Source: Gordonia heveisoli
Lineage (GTDB): Bacteria; Actinomycetota; Actinomycetes; Mycobacteriales; Mycobacteriaceae
Assembly: GCF_030315745.1 (NCBI RefSeq)
Contig: NZ_JASXSH010000001.1
Coordinates: 186,001-250,000 of the forward strand
Direction of reading: 5' to 3'
Length of the DNA: 64,000 bases
Shown: in pieces, positions 45,832 through 54,734 of the stretch
Position numbering within the stretch: position 1 is the stretch's first letter
Layout of the letters: the number at the start of each line of letters is the position of its first letter
Notes under the pieces: model-generated
The model's input: only the letters and a program-made list of their open reading frames with translations
The model's database searches: none
What the model was told of the DNA's origin: nothing
Program-made: the position numbers and the translations under genes

Positions 45832-46221
45832 CTACTTGGCCACTCGACGCGTGCGCGTCGATCGCGGAGGCAGCCCGGCAACGTACGACTGGACCAAATG
45901 GTTCCAGCTACACGTACGACACACTTCGACGACGTGGACGGTGAACTCTTCGGCGGTGGCGTCGAGCCGGGCGATCTCGTCGTTGCTCCGCGCCGACCCC
46001 GACACCTGGCCGAGCCGGTCGCCGAACACCCAGGAAACCAACGTGACCTGCTCTTTTCGGCAGATCGGGCACAGCGTCGCGCTGGGTCGGCCATGGAACT
46101 TCGCGGCGCGCAGCAGGTATGGATTCGCATCGCAGACCTCAGCCACGGCGGTCCGGCCCGCGTGGACCTCGGCCAACCGTGCGCGCCTGGACAGCGCGTA
46201 ATCGACGATCTGGCGTTGCAC
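45832..46221 (-). CDS. DUF5318 family protein
   Basis: About 129 residues: VQRQIVDYALSRRARLAEVHAGRTAVAEVCDANPYLLRAAKFHG, then two CxxC pairs (LCPICRKEQ, VCRTCSWNH) that suggest a zinc ribbon. It matches the conserved Rv0049-type protein, always near ponA and ino1. The GTG at 46221 fits known starts; a longer reading to 46287 would add non-conserved residues. The function is unknown. It is divergent from the PadR gene. Confidence 0.82.
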   Translation of the reverse strand: MQRQIVDYALSRRARLAEVHAGRTAVAEVCDANPYLLRAAKFHGRPSATLCPICRKEQVTLVSWVFGDRLGQVSGSARSNDEIARLDATAEEFTVHVVEVCRTCSWNHLVQSYVAGLPPRSTRTRRVAK

Positions 46222-46394
46222 GTGTTCAGGGTACGTGGTCGCTGGTCGGCCGTCGCCGCGACGTTCCGCGTCGGCCCGCATCGACATCCGTTATATCGGT
46301 GCGATACATTGATAGACACATCGGCGCGGAGTGTCGGCACGACAGAATCGCCGCGCATGTCGAGGAACACGATCGGAGAAGGGGGTGGGAGCGA

Positions 46395-47135
46395 ATGCTT
46401 GAACTCGCCGTACTCGGGCTGCTGCTCGAATCCCCCATGCATGGTTACGAGCTGCGCAAGCGCCTGACCGGCCTGCTCGGCGCGTTCCGCGCGTTCTCCT
46501 ACGGATCGCTGTATCCGACGCTTCGCCGCATGCAGACCGATGGCCTCATCGACGAGGCGGCCACCCCGACCGGAATGAAGGTGCGTCGCGGACGGCGCGT
46601 CTATCAGCTCACCGATGCCGGTCGCGAGCGGTTCAACGAACTTGTCGCCGACACCGGACCGCAGAACTACACCGACGACGGCTTCGGTGTCCACCTCGCG
46701 TTCTTCAGCCGTACCCCGGCGGTAGCGCGGATGCGGATCCTCGAAGGTCGCCGTCGGCAGGTCGAGGAACGCCGCGAGGGGTTGCGCGAGATCGTCGGCG
46801 GGTCCAACCGGGCCGTCGACCGCTACACCCGACAGCTGCATCAGCTGAGCCTCGAGTCGAGCGAGCGGGAGGTGCGCTGGCTCAACGAGCTGATCGCCGC
46901 CGAGAACTCGCACAACGAAACGGGTGACACCCCGTTCGATGACCCCATCAACGACAACGACGTCACGAGCGACAACGACGTCACCGATGAGGATTTCCAC
47001 ACCCCGGCCTCGAAGCCGAGCCGGGATCCGGCGCTCACCACCTCCCACCCCCGGGATGGTGAGCAACTGAAAACACCGGTAGCGCAGCGAACGACTGCCA
47101 CGCCGCGAGAAGAAGGAGAGCCCGACCATGGGTGA
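46395..47135 (+). CDS. PadR-family transcriptional regulator
   Basis: 246 residues. [54 protein letters not shown] is the PadR winged helix, and [12 protein letters not shown] completes the wing. The C-terminal half has a coiled-coil dimerisation region, then an Asp/Asn-rich low-complexity tail. The ATG at 46395 has GGGAG 6 nt upstream. The last codons overlap the ino1 start by 8 bp, so the regulator is coupled to inositol synthesis, as in Rv0047c-Rv0046c. Confidence 0.88.
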   Translation: MLELAVLGLLLESPMHGYELRKRLTGLLGAFRAFSYGSLYPTLRRMQTDGLIDEAATPTGMKVRRGRRVYQLTDAGRERFNELVADTGPQNYTDDGFGVHLAFFSRTPAVARMRILEGRRRQVEERREGLREIVGGSNRAVDRYTRQLHQLSLESSEREVRWLNELIAAENSHNETGDTPFDDPINDNDVTSDNDVTDEDFHTPASKPSRDPALTTSHPRDGEQLKTPVAQRTTATPREEGEPDHG

Positions 47136-48219
47136 GCCCAATAAGGTGCGCGTTGCCATTGTGGGCGTAGGAAACTGCGCTTCATCCTTGGTGCAAGGCG
47201 TGCAGTACTACAAGGACGCCGACGAGAACTCGACCGTCCCCGGCCTGATGCACGTGAAGTTCGGCCAGTACCACGTTCGTGACGTGGAATTCGTCGCCGC
47301 CTTCGACGTGGACGCCAAGAAGGTCGGCTTCGACCTCTCGGACGCGATCTTCGCCAGCGAGAACAACACCATCAAGATCGCCGACGTGCCGCCGACCGGC
47401 ATCACCGTGCAGCGCGGCCACACCCTCGACGGTCTGGGCAAGTACTACCTGGAGACCATCACCGAGGCCGATGGCAGCGGCGTCGACGTCGTGCAGGCCC
47501 TCAAGGACGCCGAGGTCGACGTCCTGGTGAGCTACCTGCCGGTGGGCTCGGAGCAGGCCGACAAGTTCTACGCACAGTGTGCGATCGATGCGGGCGCCGC
47601 CTTCGTCAACGCGCTCCCCGTCTTCATCGCCTCCGATCCGGAGTGGGCGCAGAAGTTCGTCGATGCCGGCATCCCGATCGTCGGCGACGACATCAAGAGC
47701 CAGGTCGGTGCCACCATCACCCACCGCGTCATGGCGAAGCTGTTCGAGGATCGCGGCGTCACGCTGGACCGCACCTACCAGCTGAACGTCGGCGGCAACA
47801 TGGACTTCAAGAACATGCTCGAGCGTGAGCGTCTGGAGTCCAAGAAGGTCTCCAAGACCCAGGCCGTCACCAGCAACCTCAACGGCCCGCTGGCCGGCAA
47901 GATCGAGGACAAGAACGTTCACATCGGCCCGTCCGACCACGTCGCGTGGCTCGACGACCGCAAGTGGGCCTATGTCCGCCTCGAAGGCCGCGCCTTCGGT
48001 GACGTGCCGCTGAACCTGGAGTACAAGCTCGAGGTCTGGGACTCCCCGAACTCGGCAGGCATCATCATCGACGCGGTGCGCGCTGCGAAGATCGCCCTCG
48101 ACCGCGGCCTCGGCGGCCCGATCCTGCCCGCGTCGGCCTACCTGATGAAGTCGCCGCCGGTCCAGGTCGCCGACGACCTCGCCCGCGAGCAGCTCGAAGC
48201 CTTCATCATCGAGGCCTGA
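47128..48219 (+). CDS. ino1: Inositol-1-phosphate synthase
   Basis: 363 residues. [24 protein letters not shown] is the NAD-binding start, and [27 protein letters not shown] plus [27 protein letters not shown] are the active-site and tetramer motifs. It converts glucose-6-phosphate to myo-inositol-3-phosphate, the precursor of phosphatidylinositol, LAM and mycothiol. The ATG at 47128 sits inside the end of the PadR gene and has AGAAGGAG upstream. Confidence 0.97.
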   Translation: MGEPNKVRVAIVGVGNCASSLVQGVQYYKDADENSTVPGLMHVKFGQYHVRDVEFVAAFDVDAKKVGFDLSDAIFASENNTIKIADVPPTGITVQRGHTLDGLGKYYLETITEADGSGVDVVQALKDAEVDVLVSYLPVGSEQADKFYAQCAIDAGAAFVNALPVFIASDPEWAQKFVDAGIPIVGDDIKSQVGATITHRVMAKLFEDRGVTLDRTYQLNVGGNMDFKNMLERERLESKKVSKTQAVTSNLNGPLAGKIEDKNVHIGPSDHVAWLDDRKWAYVRLEGRAFGDVPLNLEYKLEVWDSPNSAGIIIDAVRAAKIALDRGLGGPILPASAYLMKSPPVQVADDLAREQLEAFIIEA

Positions 48220-48244
48220 GCCTCGCTCGACCGTCGGGTCCAAC

Positions 48245-48284
48245 ACGACTGTGCCGCACACCCTTCGGTGTGCGGCACAGTCGT
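48245..48284 (+). terminator. Terminator after ino1
   Basis: Perfect 18-bp stem (ACGACTGTGCCGCACACC and its complement) with CTTC loop, 26 bp after the ino1 stop. Confidence 0.85.
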
Positions 48285-48338
48285 CTTCCGGGGTGGACTC
48301 GACAACGCGACGCCGCCGACACCACTACGCTGGCTGTC

Positions 48339-49280
48339 ATGCGTGCGAAGCGGTGGGTGGCAACCGGATTCGACGGCCCCGACGACCTCGAATTCGTCGA
48401 CCACGACGTGTCGATGCCCGGGCCCGGCGAAGTCACCATCGAGGTGCGCGCCGCCGGCGTGAATCCGGCCGATCTCAAACATGTCGTACGCGACCCGGAC
48501 CCGGCACGGTTGCCGATCCCGCTCGGGTACGAAGTCGCCGGCATCGTGACGGCACTCGGTCCCGACACCGAATTGGCCTCCGGCGGCGGCGCGATTGGTG
48601 ACGAGGTACTCGCATTCCGGGTTTCGGGCGGCTATTCCACCGCGCTGACCGTGCCTGCGGACAAGGTGTTCGCCAAGCCGTCGACCCTCGACTTCGACGC
48701 GGCGGCCGGTCTGTTGCTGACCGGTTGCACGGCGGCGGATATGTTGCGTGTCGGTGTCGTCGAACGCGACGAGACGGTGGTGCTGCACGGTGCATCCGGG
48801 GCGGTCGGCGTCGCCTTCTTACAATTCGCCCGGCTGCGGGGCATCCGGGTGATCGGCACCGCGAGCGCACAGAACCTGGACCGTGTTCGCGAATTCGGCG
48901 GTATCGCAGTCACTTACGGCCCTGACGTCGTCGATCGGATCCGAGTGGCGGCCGCCCCCTTCGACATCGATGCCGCCTTCGACGCCGTGGGTACCGACGA
49001 GGCCGTCGACGCGTGTCTGGAACTCGTCTCCGACCGCTCTCGCATCGTCACCATCGCCGCACCCACACGTGCGCACGCCGACGGCTTCGTCGCCATCGGC
49101 GGAAACCAGCCGGACAGCCTACAGTTCCGGGACTCCGTCCGCGCCAACCTCATCCGCCTCGCCGGGTCAGGAGATCTCCAGGTCCCCATCGCCCGCACCT
49201 TCGCGCTCGCACAGGCACCCGAGGCGCTGCGGCTCGTCGTGTCCGGCCACGCAGGCGGCAAGGTCGTGCTGACCGGGTAG
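48339..49280 (+). CDS. Quinone oxidoreductase-like zinc-independent alcohol dehydrogenase
   Basis: A 313-residue medium-chain reductase of the QOR/enoyl-reductase branch. VRAAGVNPADLKHV replaces the zinc-binding start of true alcohol dehydrogenases. The NADPH motif is VVLHGASGAVGVAFLQFARLRG. It probably reduces quinones or enones with NADPH. ATG 48339 is chosen; upstream in-frame codons run back into the ino1 terminator. It is convergent with the response-regulator-like gene, with only 4 bp between them. Confidence 0.85.
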   Translation: MRAKRWVATGFDGPDDLEFVDHDVSMPGPGEVTIEVRAAGVNPADLKHVVRDPDPARLPIPLGYEVAGIVTALGPDTELASGGGAIGDEVLAFRVSGGYSTALTVPADKVFAKPSTLDFDAAAGLLLTGCTAADMLRVGVVERDETVVLHGASGAVGVAFLQFARLRGIRVIGTASAQNLDRVREFGGIAVTYGPDVVDRIRVAAAPFDIDAAFDAVGTDEAVDACLELVSDRSRIVTIAAPTRAHADGFVAIGGNQPDSLQFRDSVRANLIRLAGSGDLQVPIARTFALAQAPEALRLVVSGHAGGKVVLTG

Positions 49281-49284
49281 CGAC

Positions 49285-50031
49285 TCACCCGCCGGTAGGA
49301 CCCAACACGTCGGCGTGACCGTGCCGACGGCACCAGCTGACCAGGTAGCGGGCGTGCAGCCCACACCAGCGGTAGACGGCGGCCTGCGTCATCGGCAGCC
49401 GATCGTCGTGTTCGCCGCGTGCGGTGATGATCGGGCCGAGGTAGTTGCTGGTCGCCTTGTTGGCGGTGTTGGGTGAGACCTTGGCCGCGCGAGCCAGAGT
49501 CGCGACGTCGGATGCCGCGCCGGAGGCGATCGCGCCGGCCAGCCGCCCCGCGGTGTGTCCGCGCTGTCCGACGAACTGTTCGTACAAGGACGGCCGCGCG
49601 GCGGTAGGACTCGTGTCCGGCGCGGGAGACAGCCGTCGGCCGAGCGCCACCGTGCGGACCGCCTGCATCAACGGCATCAGTCCGTCGGATTTGGCGAAAA
49701 CCCCCATCACCTCGGGCCGCAGCCTCGCTTCATCGAGATGATCGCGCTCCATCCCGTGTCCCTGGGTGGCCAGGAGAACCGGGGCGGGCCGATCGTGGGA
49801 TCGGAGTGCATCGATGACGTCGAGCCCGTCGAAGGCCCATTCCAGATCGGGGCGATTCCAGATGAGATCCGCAACGACGACGTCGAAACGCACCCGCCCC
49901 ACGACGCTCCGGGTGAACTCGTCCTCGTCCGTTGCCACGACGACGTTCACCGCGCCCAAACCGGACTCGAGCGGACCTGCAACCACATGCCCCAACGGCG
50001 AGGCCACCAGTATCCGCAATCCCCTATCCAC
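49285..50031 (-). CDS. Orphan receiver-like regulator with C-terminal helix-turn-helix
   Basis: About 248 residues. The N-terminal 125 fold like a receiver: LRILVASPLGHVV, the possible phospho-acceptor Asp in DVVVADLIW, Thr in VLLATQG and Lys in GVFAKSDG are present. The acidic pair after the first strand is missing, however. The C-terminal half includes DVATLARAAKVSPNTANKATSNYLG, which reads as a DNA-binding helix-turn-helix. No histidine kinase is adjacent. The GTG at 50031 is preferred; an upstream ATG at 50100 adds unusual residues. It is divergent from the LuxR-like gene at 50216. Confidence 0.65.
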   Translation of the reverse strand: MDRGLRILVASPLGHVVAGPLESGLGAVNVVVATDEDEFTRSVVGRVRFDVVVADLIWNRPDLEWAFDGLDVIDALRSHDRPAPVLLATQGHGMERDHLDEARLRPEVMGVFAKSDGLMPLMQAVRTVALGRRLSPAPDTSPTAARPSLYEQFVGQRGHTAGRLAGAIASGAASDVATLARAAKVSPNTANKATSNYLGPIITARGEHDDRLPMTQAAVYRWCGLHARYLVSWCRRHGHADVLGPTGG

Positions 50032-50215
50032 GTGCGTAATTATGCCCGATAGTCGCCATCGATACGTAATCGCGCATCCACGGCCGTCTCTTACGCTCAT
50101 TTCGGTGCGGTATGCGACCGAGTGGGAACGTAAGGCCCATGACTTCCGGCGCCATACGCGTCAGGCTTGAGTCACCCCCTCGTATCCGTCTCACCTTCAC
50201 CCCAGCGAGTCCGCA

Positions 50216-50875
50216 GTGCACTTCCCCCCAGTCACCAACCCCACGAATCATGTTCCCGGCCGCCTGCCGGTGGTCATCGTCGCCGAAGGCGACATCGTCG
50301 ATGACGCGCTGGTCAGCCTTGTCGAGAGTTTTGGTTTCCCCGCCATCACCGTGACGCCCGGGAGCCCGGCGATACCCGGCGCGCTGGCCCTGATCGTCCG
50401 CGCACCGCAGCGCATCTCCTGGGCCCGTACGACCGCACCCCATCGCGACACCCCGATCATCTGTTTCGGCGCTACCACATCCCTCGACGATCGGCCCTCG
50501 ATACCGACGCGCGCCCGCTCCCGTGGGGCACGCGGCGCACGCTTCTTCTGGTTCAAGGCGAACTCGCCCACGGCCGCCGCCGGCCTGCACACCTTGCTGA
50601 CCGGATTCCAGGAAGATCTCCCGTCGCCGACGCGTATCCACGTCACCGGACGCGAGTGCGAAGTCCTACGCACCTACACATTGGGGGCGACGCTCCGGCA
50701 GACCTCGCAGATCCATCACGTCGCCGAGAGCACGGTCCGGGAGCACTATCGTCGCGTGGCCCGCCGCTACTGCGAGGCCGGGCGGCCGGTCGGCAACAAG
50801 GCGCAGCTGCTGCTTGCGCTCATGGCCGACGGCTGGATCGCATCCACCGAAGCCGAAACCGACATCTCCGCGTGA
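50216..50875 (+). CDS. LuxR-type helix-turn-helix protein with degenerate receiver domain
   Basis: 219 residues. The first 130 look like a receiver-type fold without the phospho-acceptor Asp (LALIVRAPQRISW). RIHVTGRECEVLRTYTLGATLRQTSQIHHVAESTVREHYRRVARRY is a LuxR/NarL-like helix-turn-helix. It starts with GTG at 50216; the ribosome site is weak. It and the divergent gene at 50031 share a 184-bp control region and probably form a regulatory pair. Targets are unknown. Confidence 0.65.
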   Translation: MHFPPVTNPTNHVPGRLPVVIVAEGDIVDDALVSLVESFGFPAITVTPGSPAIPGALALIVRAPQRISWARTTAPHRDTPIICFGATTSLDDRPSIPTRARSRGARGARFFWFKANSPTAAAGLHTLLTGFQEDLPSPTRIHVTGRECEVLRTYTLGATLRQTSQIHHVAESTVREHYRRVARRYCEAGRPVGNKAQLLLALMADGWIASTEAETDISA

Positions 50876-50955
50876 ACCCCGGCGCAATCTGATCGAGCGC
50901 CCCATTCGTCGGGATGCCACCCGTCCGATGTTCACCACTGTGGATAATGGGAGCC

Positions 50956-51495
50956 ATGCGCTCGCGCGGAAAGATCCTCGACGCCACTCTCGACCTGGTT
51001 ACCGACGCCGGCTTCGATCAGATCACCATCGCCGCGGTCGCCGAGCGTGCCGGAGTGTCTCGCCAGACTGTTTATTCCATCTTCGGTTCTCGCGAAGATC
51101 TCGTGGCGCAAGCGGTTTCGCAGGTGGCGCTGGCCGCGCTCGACGACATCAAGACCCAGGCGTCAAAGACCGAGAACGTGACCGACTTCGTCGTCGAGGT
51201 GATCGTCGCCGGACGTTCCTTCGCCCGCTCCTCCCCTGTTCTGGTGGCCATGCTCCGGGGCGGTGACGGCAACCCGCTCTTCGACCCGGGTGTCGTCGGC
51301 AGGGCCAAGATCATTTCTGAACAGTTTCTGTCGCCGATACACGATCAGCTCGCGCGCCCCGACGACGTCGCCGAGATCATGGTGCATCTGGCCTTGTCTC
51401 TCATCCTGTTCGACGATCCCGAACGTAGGGATGACGACCTCCGGGACTTCCTGCGGCGCTGGCTTGGACCGGCACTACAGCACACTCAACGCTGA
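50956..51495 (+). CDS. TetR-family regulator next to cholesterol oxidase
   Basis: 179 residues: MRSRGKILDATLDLVTDAGFDQITIAAVAERAGVSRQTVYSIFGSREDLVAQAV is the DNA-binding domain. ATG 50956 is chosen; 50947 is also possible. The stop is 96 bp before the cholesterol oxidase start, and a palindrome lies between, so it may regulate that gene. It is not close enough to KstR/KstR2 by eye to call it either. Confidence 0.88.
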   Translation: MRSRGKILDATLDLVTDAGFDQITIAAVAERAGVSRQTVYSIFGSREDLVAQAVSQVALAALDDIKTQASKTENVTDFVVEVIVAGRSFARSSPVLVAMLRGGDGNPLFDPGVVGRAKIISEQFLSPIHDQLARPDDVAEIMVHLALSLILFDDPERRDDDLRDFLRRWLGPALQHTQR

Positions 51496-51517
51496 TTCGC
51501 AGCGCGAGCTAAATATT

Positions 51518-51539
51518 GACACTTCACCCCTTGAGTGTC
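51518..51539. promoter_or_regulatory. Inverted repeat before the cholesterol oxidase gene
   Basis: GACACT-N10-AGTGTC, perfect 6-bp arms, ending 52 bp before the oxidase start and following the TetR gene. It is a candidate TetR operator. Confidence 0.5.
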
Positions 51540-51591
51540 TAAGTTACTTTCCAGTTCGGGGAGATCCACTTCACACTACTGGGGGTTTGTC

Positions 51592-53211
51592 GTGCTCGGC
51601 CACAACGGGTTCACCCGTCGCAAATTCATCTCCGGAACGGCAGCCGTCACCGGCGCCGTTGCCGCCGGCGCCACGATCGGCACCATCACACCAACTGCCA
51701 CCGCCCGCGCCGACAGCCCTCGTCCGCGCGTCCGCACCACCCGCGAAGAACATCGTGTCGTCGTGATCGGGTCCGGATTCGGCGGCGGTGTCGCCGCGCT
51801 GCGGCTGGCGCAGGCCGGTGTCCGGGTGCTGGTGCTCGAGCGCGGCCGCCGCTGGCGCACCGGGCCCAACGCCGAGACCTTCCCGCATCCGTCGAATCCG
51901 GACAAGCGGATGCTCTGGTACCAGTCCCCGTCGCAGATCCTGGGTAAGCCGGTCTCCGTCGAACCCTATGTGGGTTTGCTGGAAACCGTTGTCGGAGACA
52001 ATATGACGGGTATCTGCGCGGCCGGCGTCGGCGGCGGATCCCTGGTCTACCAGGGCATGACGCTCGAACCGACGCGGGAGATCTTCGAGACCCACTTCCC
52101 CGCCGGTCTGGACTGGTCGGAGATGCATCGGGTGCACTACCCGCGGGTTGCCCGCATGCTCCACCTGGCCACCGCGCCCAACGAGCTGATCCGCTCGAAG
52201 AACTACGCCGCGGCACGCTACTTCGCCGATCGGGTACGCGCCAACGGCCTGCCGCTGGCCAAGATCCCGATGCCCATCGACTGGAACTTCGCGCTGGCCG
52301 AGCTGCAGGGCAAGATGCGTCCGTCGTACACCAACGGCGACGGCCAGCTCGGCGTGAACAACGGCGGCAAGTTCAGCGTCGACGTCACCTACATCGCGCA
52401 GGCCGAGGCTACCGGTCTGGTGTCGCTACGCACACAGCACAATGTCACCGAGGTCCATCGAACCCCCAAGGGGCAGTGGGAAATCCACGTCGACAAGATC
52501 AGTGATACCGGCCGCGTACTGGCGAAGCAGATCCTGACCACCCCGACGCTGATCATGGGCGCGGGCAGCCTCAACACCTCCCGGCTGCTGGTTCGTGCCG
52601 CGGCGCTGGGCCACATCACCGATCTGCCCGACGGGCTCGGCCAGGGGTGGGGCACCAATGCCGACCGCATCTACGTCTGGACCGACCCCACCGCGGATTT
52701 CGGTCCAGCACAGGGCGGTCCGGTGGTGTACGGCAGCAAGAACTGGGCCGACCCGCACTCCGCCCACACCGTGATCCAGGCCTCGATGCCGCCGAACCCG
52801 ATGGGCCGCAACTCGACCATGCTCGTCGGCTACGGGGTCAGCGACAGCCGCGGTCACTTCACCTACGACTCCGCCGCCGACCGGGCCCGGCTGCATTGGC
52901 CCAAGAACGGCGACCAGCGCATCCAGAACCGGCACATCGGCCCAGCCGTACGGCGTATCGCCGGACCGCAGTCGACCCTCACCGACACCAACGCCGCGGT
53001 CAACTCGACCTGGCATCCGCTGGGCGGCGCGAACGTCGGCACCGTCTGCGACCTGGACGGCCGGGTCAAGGGGCAGCGCGGTCTGTATGTGGTCGACGGC
53101 GCGCTGATGCCCGGCAACAGCGCGGCCTGTAACCCGTCGATGACGATCGCCGCACTCGCCGAGCGGGCCCTCGACCGAATCGTCGCGAACGACGTGGGCG
53201 CCCGGATCTGA
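51592..53211 (+). CDS. choD: Secreted type I cholesterol oxidase (GMC family)
   Basis: 539 residues. The twin-arginine signal is TRRKFISGTAAVTGAVAAGATIG, with cleavage near residue 44. The GMC flavoprotein part has the FAD motif VVVIGSGFGGGVAALRLAQAG, GVGGGSLVYQGM, the catalytic His in TWHPLGGANVG, and the Asn in AACNPSMTIAALAERAL that matches the active-site Asn of Streptomyces/Brevibacterium cholesterol oxidase. It oxidises the 3-beta-hydroxyl of cholesterol and isomerises the product to cholest-4-en-3-one, outside the cell. The GTG at 51592 has GGGGG 6 nt upstream; a GTG at 51535 would cover the palindrome. Confidence 0.9.
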   Translation: MLGHNGFTRRKFISGTAAVTGAVAAGATIGTITPTATARADSPRPRVRTTREEHRVVVIGSGFGGGVAALRLAQAGVRVLVLERGRRWRTGPNAETFPHPSNPDKRMLWYQSPSQILGKPVSVEPYVGLLETVVGDNMTGICAAGVGGGSLVYQGMTLEPTREIFETHFPAGLDWSEMHRVHYPRVARMLHLATAPNELIRSKNYAAARYFADRVRANGLPLAKIPMPIDWNFALAELQGKMRPSYTNGDGQLGVNNGGKFSVDVTYIAQAEATGLVSLRTQHNVTEVHRTPKGQWEIHVDKISDTGRVLAKQILTTPTLIMGAGSLNTSRLLVRAAALGHITDLPDGLGQGWGTNADRIYVWTDPTADFGPAQGGPVVYGSKNWADPHSAHTVIQASMPPNPMGRNSTMLVGYGVSDSRGHFTYDSAADRARLHWPKNGDQRIQNRHIGPAVRRIAGPQSTLTDTNAAVNSTWHPLGGANVGTVCDLDGRVKGQRGLYVVDGALMPGNSAACNPSMTIAALAERALDRIVANDVGARI

Positions 53212-53220
53212 CATCCGGTG

Positions 53221-53253
53221 GGCGTCCGCGCGACGTGGGGTCGCGCGGACGCC
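53221..53253. terminator. Hairpin after the cholesterol oxidase gene
   Basis: Perfect 14-bp stem GGCGTCCGCGCGAC / GTCGCGCGGACGCC with a 5-nt loop, 9 bp after the stop; no T-run. Confidence 0.65.
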
Positions 53254-53313
53254 AGGGCCACGTCACCTACCCGGCCGGGCCACGGCGACGCATCTCTGTG
53301 CGACAGTGGGTTT

Positions 53314-54705
53314 GTGCTGCTGCCGTTGCTGTCGCCCCAGGCCCCCGATGATCCCGACGCCGTCGTGGTCGGGGACATCCGATTCTCCCGCGAAGACGTC
53401 GTCGGCGCGGCCACCTCGGTCGCCGAGCGGATCCGCGGCGCGCATACGCTCGCGGTCCTGGCCGAACCAAGCATCGACACGGTGCTCGCCGTGCTCGGCG
53501 GGCTGATCGCCGGAGTCACCATCGTCCCGGTGCCGCCGGACTCCGGCGTCCGCGAGCTGGGTCACATCCTCACCGATTCCGGTGCGCAGGCGTGGCTGGG
53601 TCCGGCACCTGCCGACCCGACCATCCCGGTCATCCCGGTGCGTCGGTACGCGCGATCGTGGCATTCGCATCCGGAGCCACCGGCCGATGCGACCGCACTG
53701 ATCCTCTACACCTCGGGCACCACCGGATTGCCCAAGGGCGTGCCACTCACCCGCGCCGCGATCGGATCCGGGCTCGATGCGCTCGCGGAGGCCTGGGACT
53801 GGACCCACCACGACCGTCTCGCCCATGGACTCCCGCTGTTCCATGTGCACGGTCTCATCCTGGGCGTGCTCGGGCCGTTGCGGCGCGGTGGCTCGTTGCA
53901 CCACACGGTCAAACCAACGCCGGCGGCTTACGCGGCGGCCGCATCGGCAGGCGCGACACTGTTCTTCGGGGTACCGACCGTCTGGCACCGCGTGGCCGAC
54001 GACCCCGAGTCGGCCCGAACCCTGTCCAGCGCACGTCTATTGGTGTCGGGCAGCGCACCGCTGCCGGTCCCGGTCTTCACCTCGATCCGTGAACTCACCG
54101 GCCACCAGATCGTAGAACGCTATGGGATGACCGAAACGCTCATCACGGTGAGTACCCGCTCCGACGGCGAACGTCGGCCCGGTTGGGTGGGACTCCCGCT
54201 ACGCGGCGCGGAAACCCGACTCCGACTCGACGGCGCTGACCAGCCACACGACGGCGCGACCGTCGGCGACCTGCAGGTGCGTGGCCCGATGCTGGCCCGA
54301 GGCTATCTCAACCGGCCCGAGGCCACCGCCGAATCCTGGCTGGACGACGGCTGGTTCGACACCGGCGACGTCGCCATGATCGATCCGTCCGGGATGCATC
54401 GGATCGTCGGGCGCGCGGCCACGGATCTGATCAAGTCCGGTGGCTTCCGCATCGGCGCCGGCGAGATCGAGACCGTGTTGCTCGGCCATCCCGCGGTACG
54501 CGAGGTCGCCGTCGTCGGCGAACCAGACGAACAACTCGGCCAGCGCATCGTCGCCTATGTCGTCGGAGATCCGGTCGAGCCGGGTGTGCTGATCGATCTC
54601 GTGGCCGACGAACTGTCGGCACACAAGCGGCCCAGGGAGATTCGCTTCCTCGACGCGCTGCCCCGCAACGCGATGGGCAAGGTGCAGAAGAAGCTGCTCG
54701 GGTGA
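53314..54705 (+). CDS. Acyl-CoA synthetase, FadD36/malonyl-CoA-synthetase-like
   Basis: 463 residues from GTG 53314. Adenylate-forming motifs: LILYTSGTTGLPKGVPLT (P-loop), RYGMTETL, DGWFDTGDVA, GRAATDLIKSGGFRIGAGEIE and the C-terminal GKVQKKLLG. It is shorter than most FadD enzymes and similar in layout to mycobacterial FadD36 and to MatB. It activates a carboxylic acid through an acyl-AMP to acyl-CoA. It is convergent with the next synthetase gene, with about 30 bp between stops. Confidence 0.85.
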   Translation: MLLPLLSPQAPDDPDAVVVGDIRFSREDVVGAATSVAERIRGAHTLAVLAEPSIDTVLAVLGGLIAGVTIVPVPPDSGVRELGHILTDSGAQAWLGPAPADPTIPVIPVRRYARSWHSHPEPPADATALILYTSGTTGLPKGVPLTRAAIGSGLDALAEAWDWTHHDRLAHGLPLFHVHGLILGVLGPLRRGGSLHHTVKPTPAAYAAAASAGATLFFGVPTVWHRVADDPESARTLSSARLLVSGSAPLPVPVFTSIRELTGHQIVERYGMTETLITVSTRSDGERRPGWVGLPLRGAETRLRLDGADQPHDGATVGDLQVRGPMLARGYLNRPEATAESWLDDGWFDTGDVAMIDPSGMHRIVGRAATDLIKSGGFRIGAGEIETVLLGHPAVREVAVVGEPDEQLGQRIVAYVVGDPVEPGVLIDLVADELSAHKRPREIRFLDALPRNAMGKVQKKLLG

Positions 54706-54734
54706 GTGGCACTTCGGGGTGACGAAGGGTCCAG

